DNA of 64,000 nucleotides from assembly GCA_029961685.1 (NCBI GenBank), contig JARWKL010000008.1:11937981-12001980 (forward strand), written 5' to 3'. The DNA is from Aristolochia californica. Taxonomy: Eukaryota; Streptophyta; Magnoliopsida; Piperales; Aristolochiaceae. This document shows, piece by piece, positions 63,801 to 64,000 of the stretch. Within the stretch, counting starts at the first letter, position 1. The number at the start of each line of letters is the position of its first letter. A program made the position numbers and the translations under genes. Under the pieces are notes generated by a model. That model searched no databases and had not been told where the DNA came from. It worked only from the letters and a program-made list of their open reading frames with translations.

Positions 63801-64000
63801 AATAACTTTCTTCATTCACATTTATTATTTTTTCAAATTTGTTTTGCATTCATAAACTCTAAAATTTCCATTTTGTTGTGATCTATATTTGCCTTATCTT
63901 TTGGTTTATGAGAAAACTGGGAGAGAGAAAAAACTCAAGTTTGAAAAAAAAAATTGAACATGCAAAATGGAAATGCACAAATGCAGAGTGAGATAATTCC
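57801..64000. repeat. Family 2 array, second block (M115-M126)
   Basis: Family 2 marks resume with the monomer anchored at 58196. Anchors: 58196, 58708 (B-like), 59220 (B), 59732 (C), 60244 (A-like, with GAAAATATTTTCTT), 60755 (B), 61262 (C), 61775, 62286 (C-like), 62801, one anchorless copy near 63304, and 63684 (B). B-C-A order is visible twice (59220-60244 and 60755-61775), without D, E or F. The variant TTGCCTTTTCTTTTTG with GAGAGGGTG known from 15.6-21.8 kb reappears at about 58,406. The array continues past the window edge. Confidence 0.8.
63290..63412. repeat. Monomer M125 with two deletions (about 137 bp in total)
   Basis: At about 63,303 ATATCCCCTACATTT is joined to CCCCAACGTGG, removing roughly 75-80 bp with the anchor and the short inverted repeat. 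At about 63,407 TCTTACATAA is joined to GGAGAGTG, removing roughly 60-65 bp with the first arm of the long inverted repeat. The two flanking anchors are 883 bp apart instead of about 1,020. Confidence 0.85.

Larger units (their letters stand above)
1..64000. repeat. Tandem satellite array, about 126 monomers of 510-512 bp
   Basis: The whole window repeats one unit. The anchor GTTAGGATC (or a one- or two-base variant) recurs at 125 positions I could read, from 182 to 63,684, almost always 507-515 bp apart, and one further copy has lost its anchor by deletion near 63,304. All copies point the same way and no inversion was seen. The unit is strongly AT-rich, with one A8-A10 tract and several T5-T6 runs. 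Such arrays are typical of eukaryotic constitutive heterochromatin; a centromeric role is possible but not shown by sequence alone. I see no CENP-B-box-like motif in the typical monomer. No coding gene, tRNA, rRNA or transposon was found. The species and satellite family are not recognised. Confidence 0.98.

Noticed and set aside
1..64000. CRISPR array suggested by regular repetition.
   Set aside because: The whole 510-bp unit repeats with no unique spacers, and the unit is far longer than any CRISPR repeat-spacer pair.

Overview
The window is one uninterrupted tandem satellite-DNA array. About 126 head-to-tail copies of an AT-rich monomer of roughly 510-512 bp fill all 64 kb, and both window edges lie inside the array. 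Every copy is in the same orientation. I found no protein-coding gene, RNA gene, transposon, CRISPR array or bacterial signal. The short open frames on both strands are by-products of the repeat. Such an array points to nuclear heterochromatin (centromeric, pericentromeric or knob-like) of a eukaryote. Many differences between copies are C-to-T or G-to-A changes at CpG, so the array has probably been methylated in the germline. That fits a plant or vertebrate better than an organism without CpG methylation, but I do not recognise the satellite and cannot name the species.

Layout: two sequence families alternate. Family 1 (510-bp spacing; a T6 run before CTAC, TTTGCATC, five A in GTGAAAAACTC) occupies about 1-15,300 and 49,300-57,800. 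Family 2 (512-bp spacing; TTCTTTCTAC, TCTGCATC, six A in the same run) occupies about 15,300-49,300 and 57,800-64,000. The core of family 2, about 23.1-43.8 kb, has a higher-order repeat (HOR) of eight distinguishable monomers, called here A-D-E-F-B-C-B'-C', about 4.09 kb long. It is seen as three near-complete units, two different 6-monomer derivatives and one unit broken by a deletion of about 737 bp. Around it the order is looser, with local duplications, chimeric monomers and patches copied from other positions.

Each ordinary monomer carries a 9-bp inverted repeat with a 22-nt loop, a 12-bp inverted repeat about 87 nt apart, an A8-A10 tract, and a cluster of short palindromes (AACATGTT twice, GCATGC, ACTAGT). 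The C-class monomers, which alternate with B-class monomers in the HOR, have lost nearly all of these palindromes together. That gives a regular pattern of palindrome-bearing and palindrome-less monomers and is the most unusual signal in the window. The only non-satellite sequence is a purine-rich insertion of about 118 bp at 50,939-51,056.

Monomer positions below use an anchor, the first G of GTTAGGATC or its variant. M1 is the copy anchored at 182.
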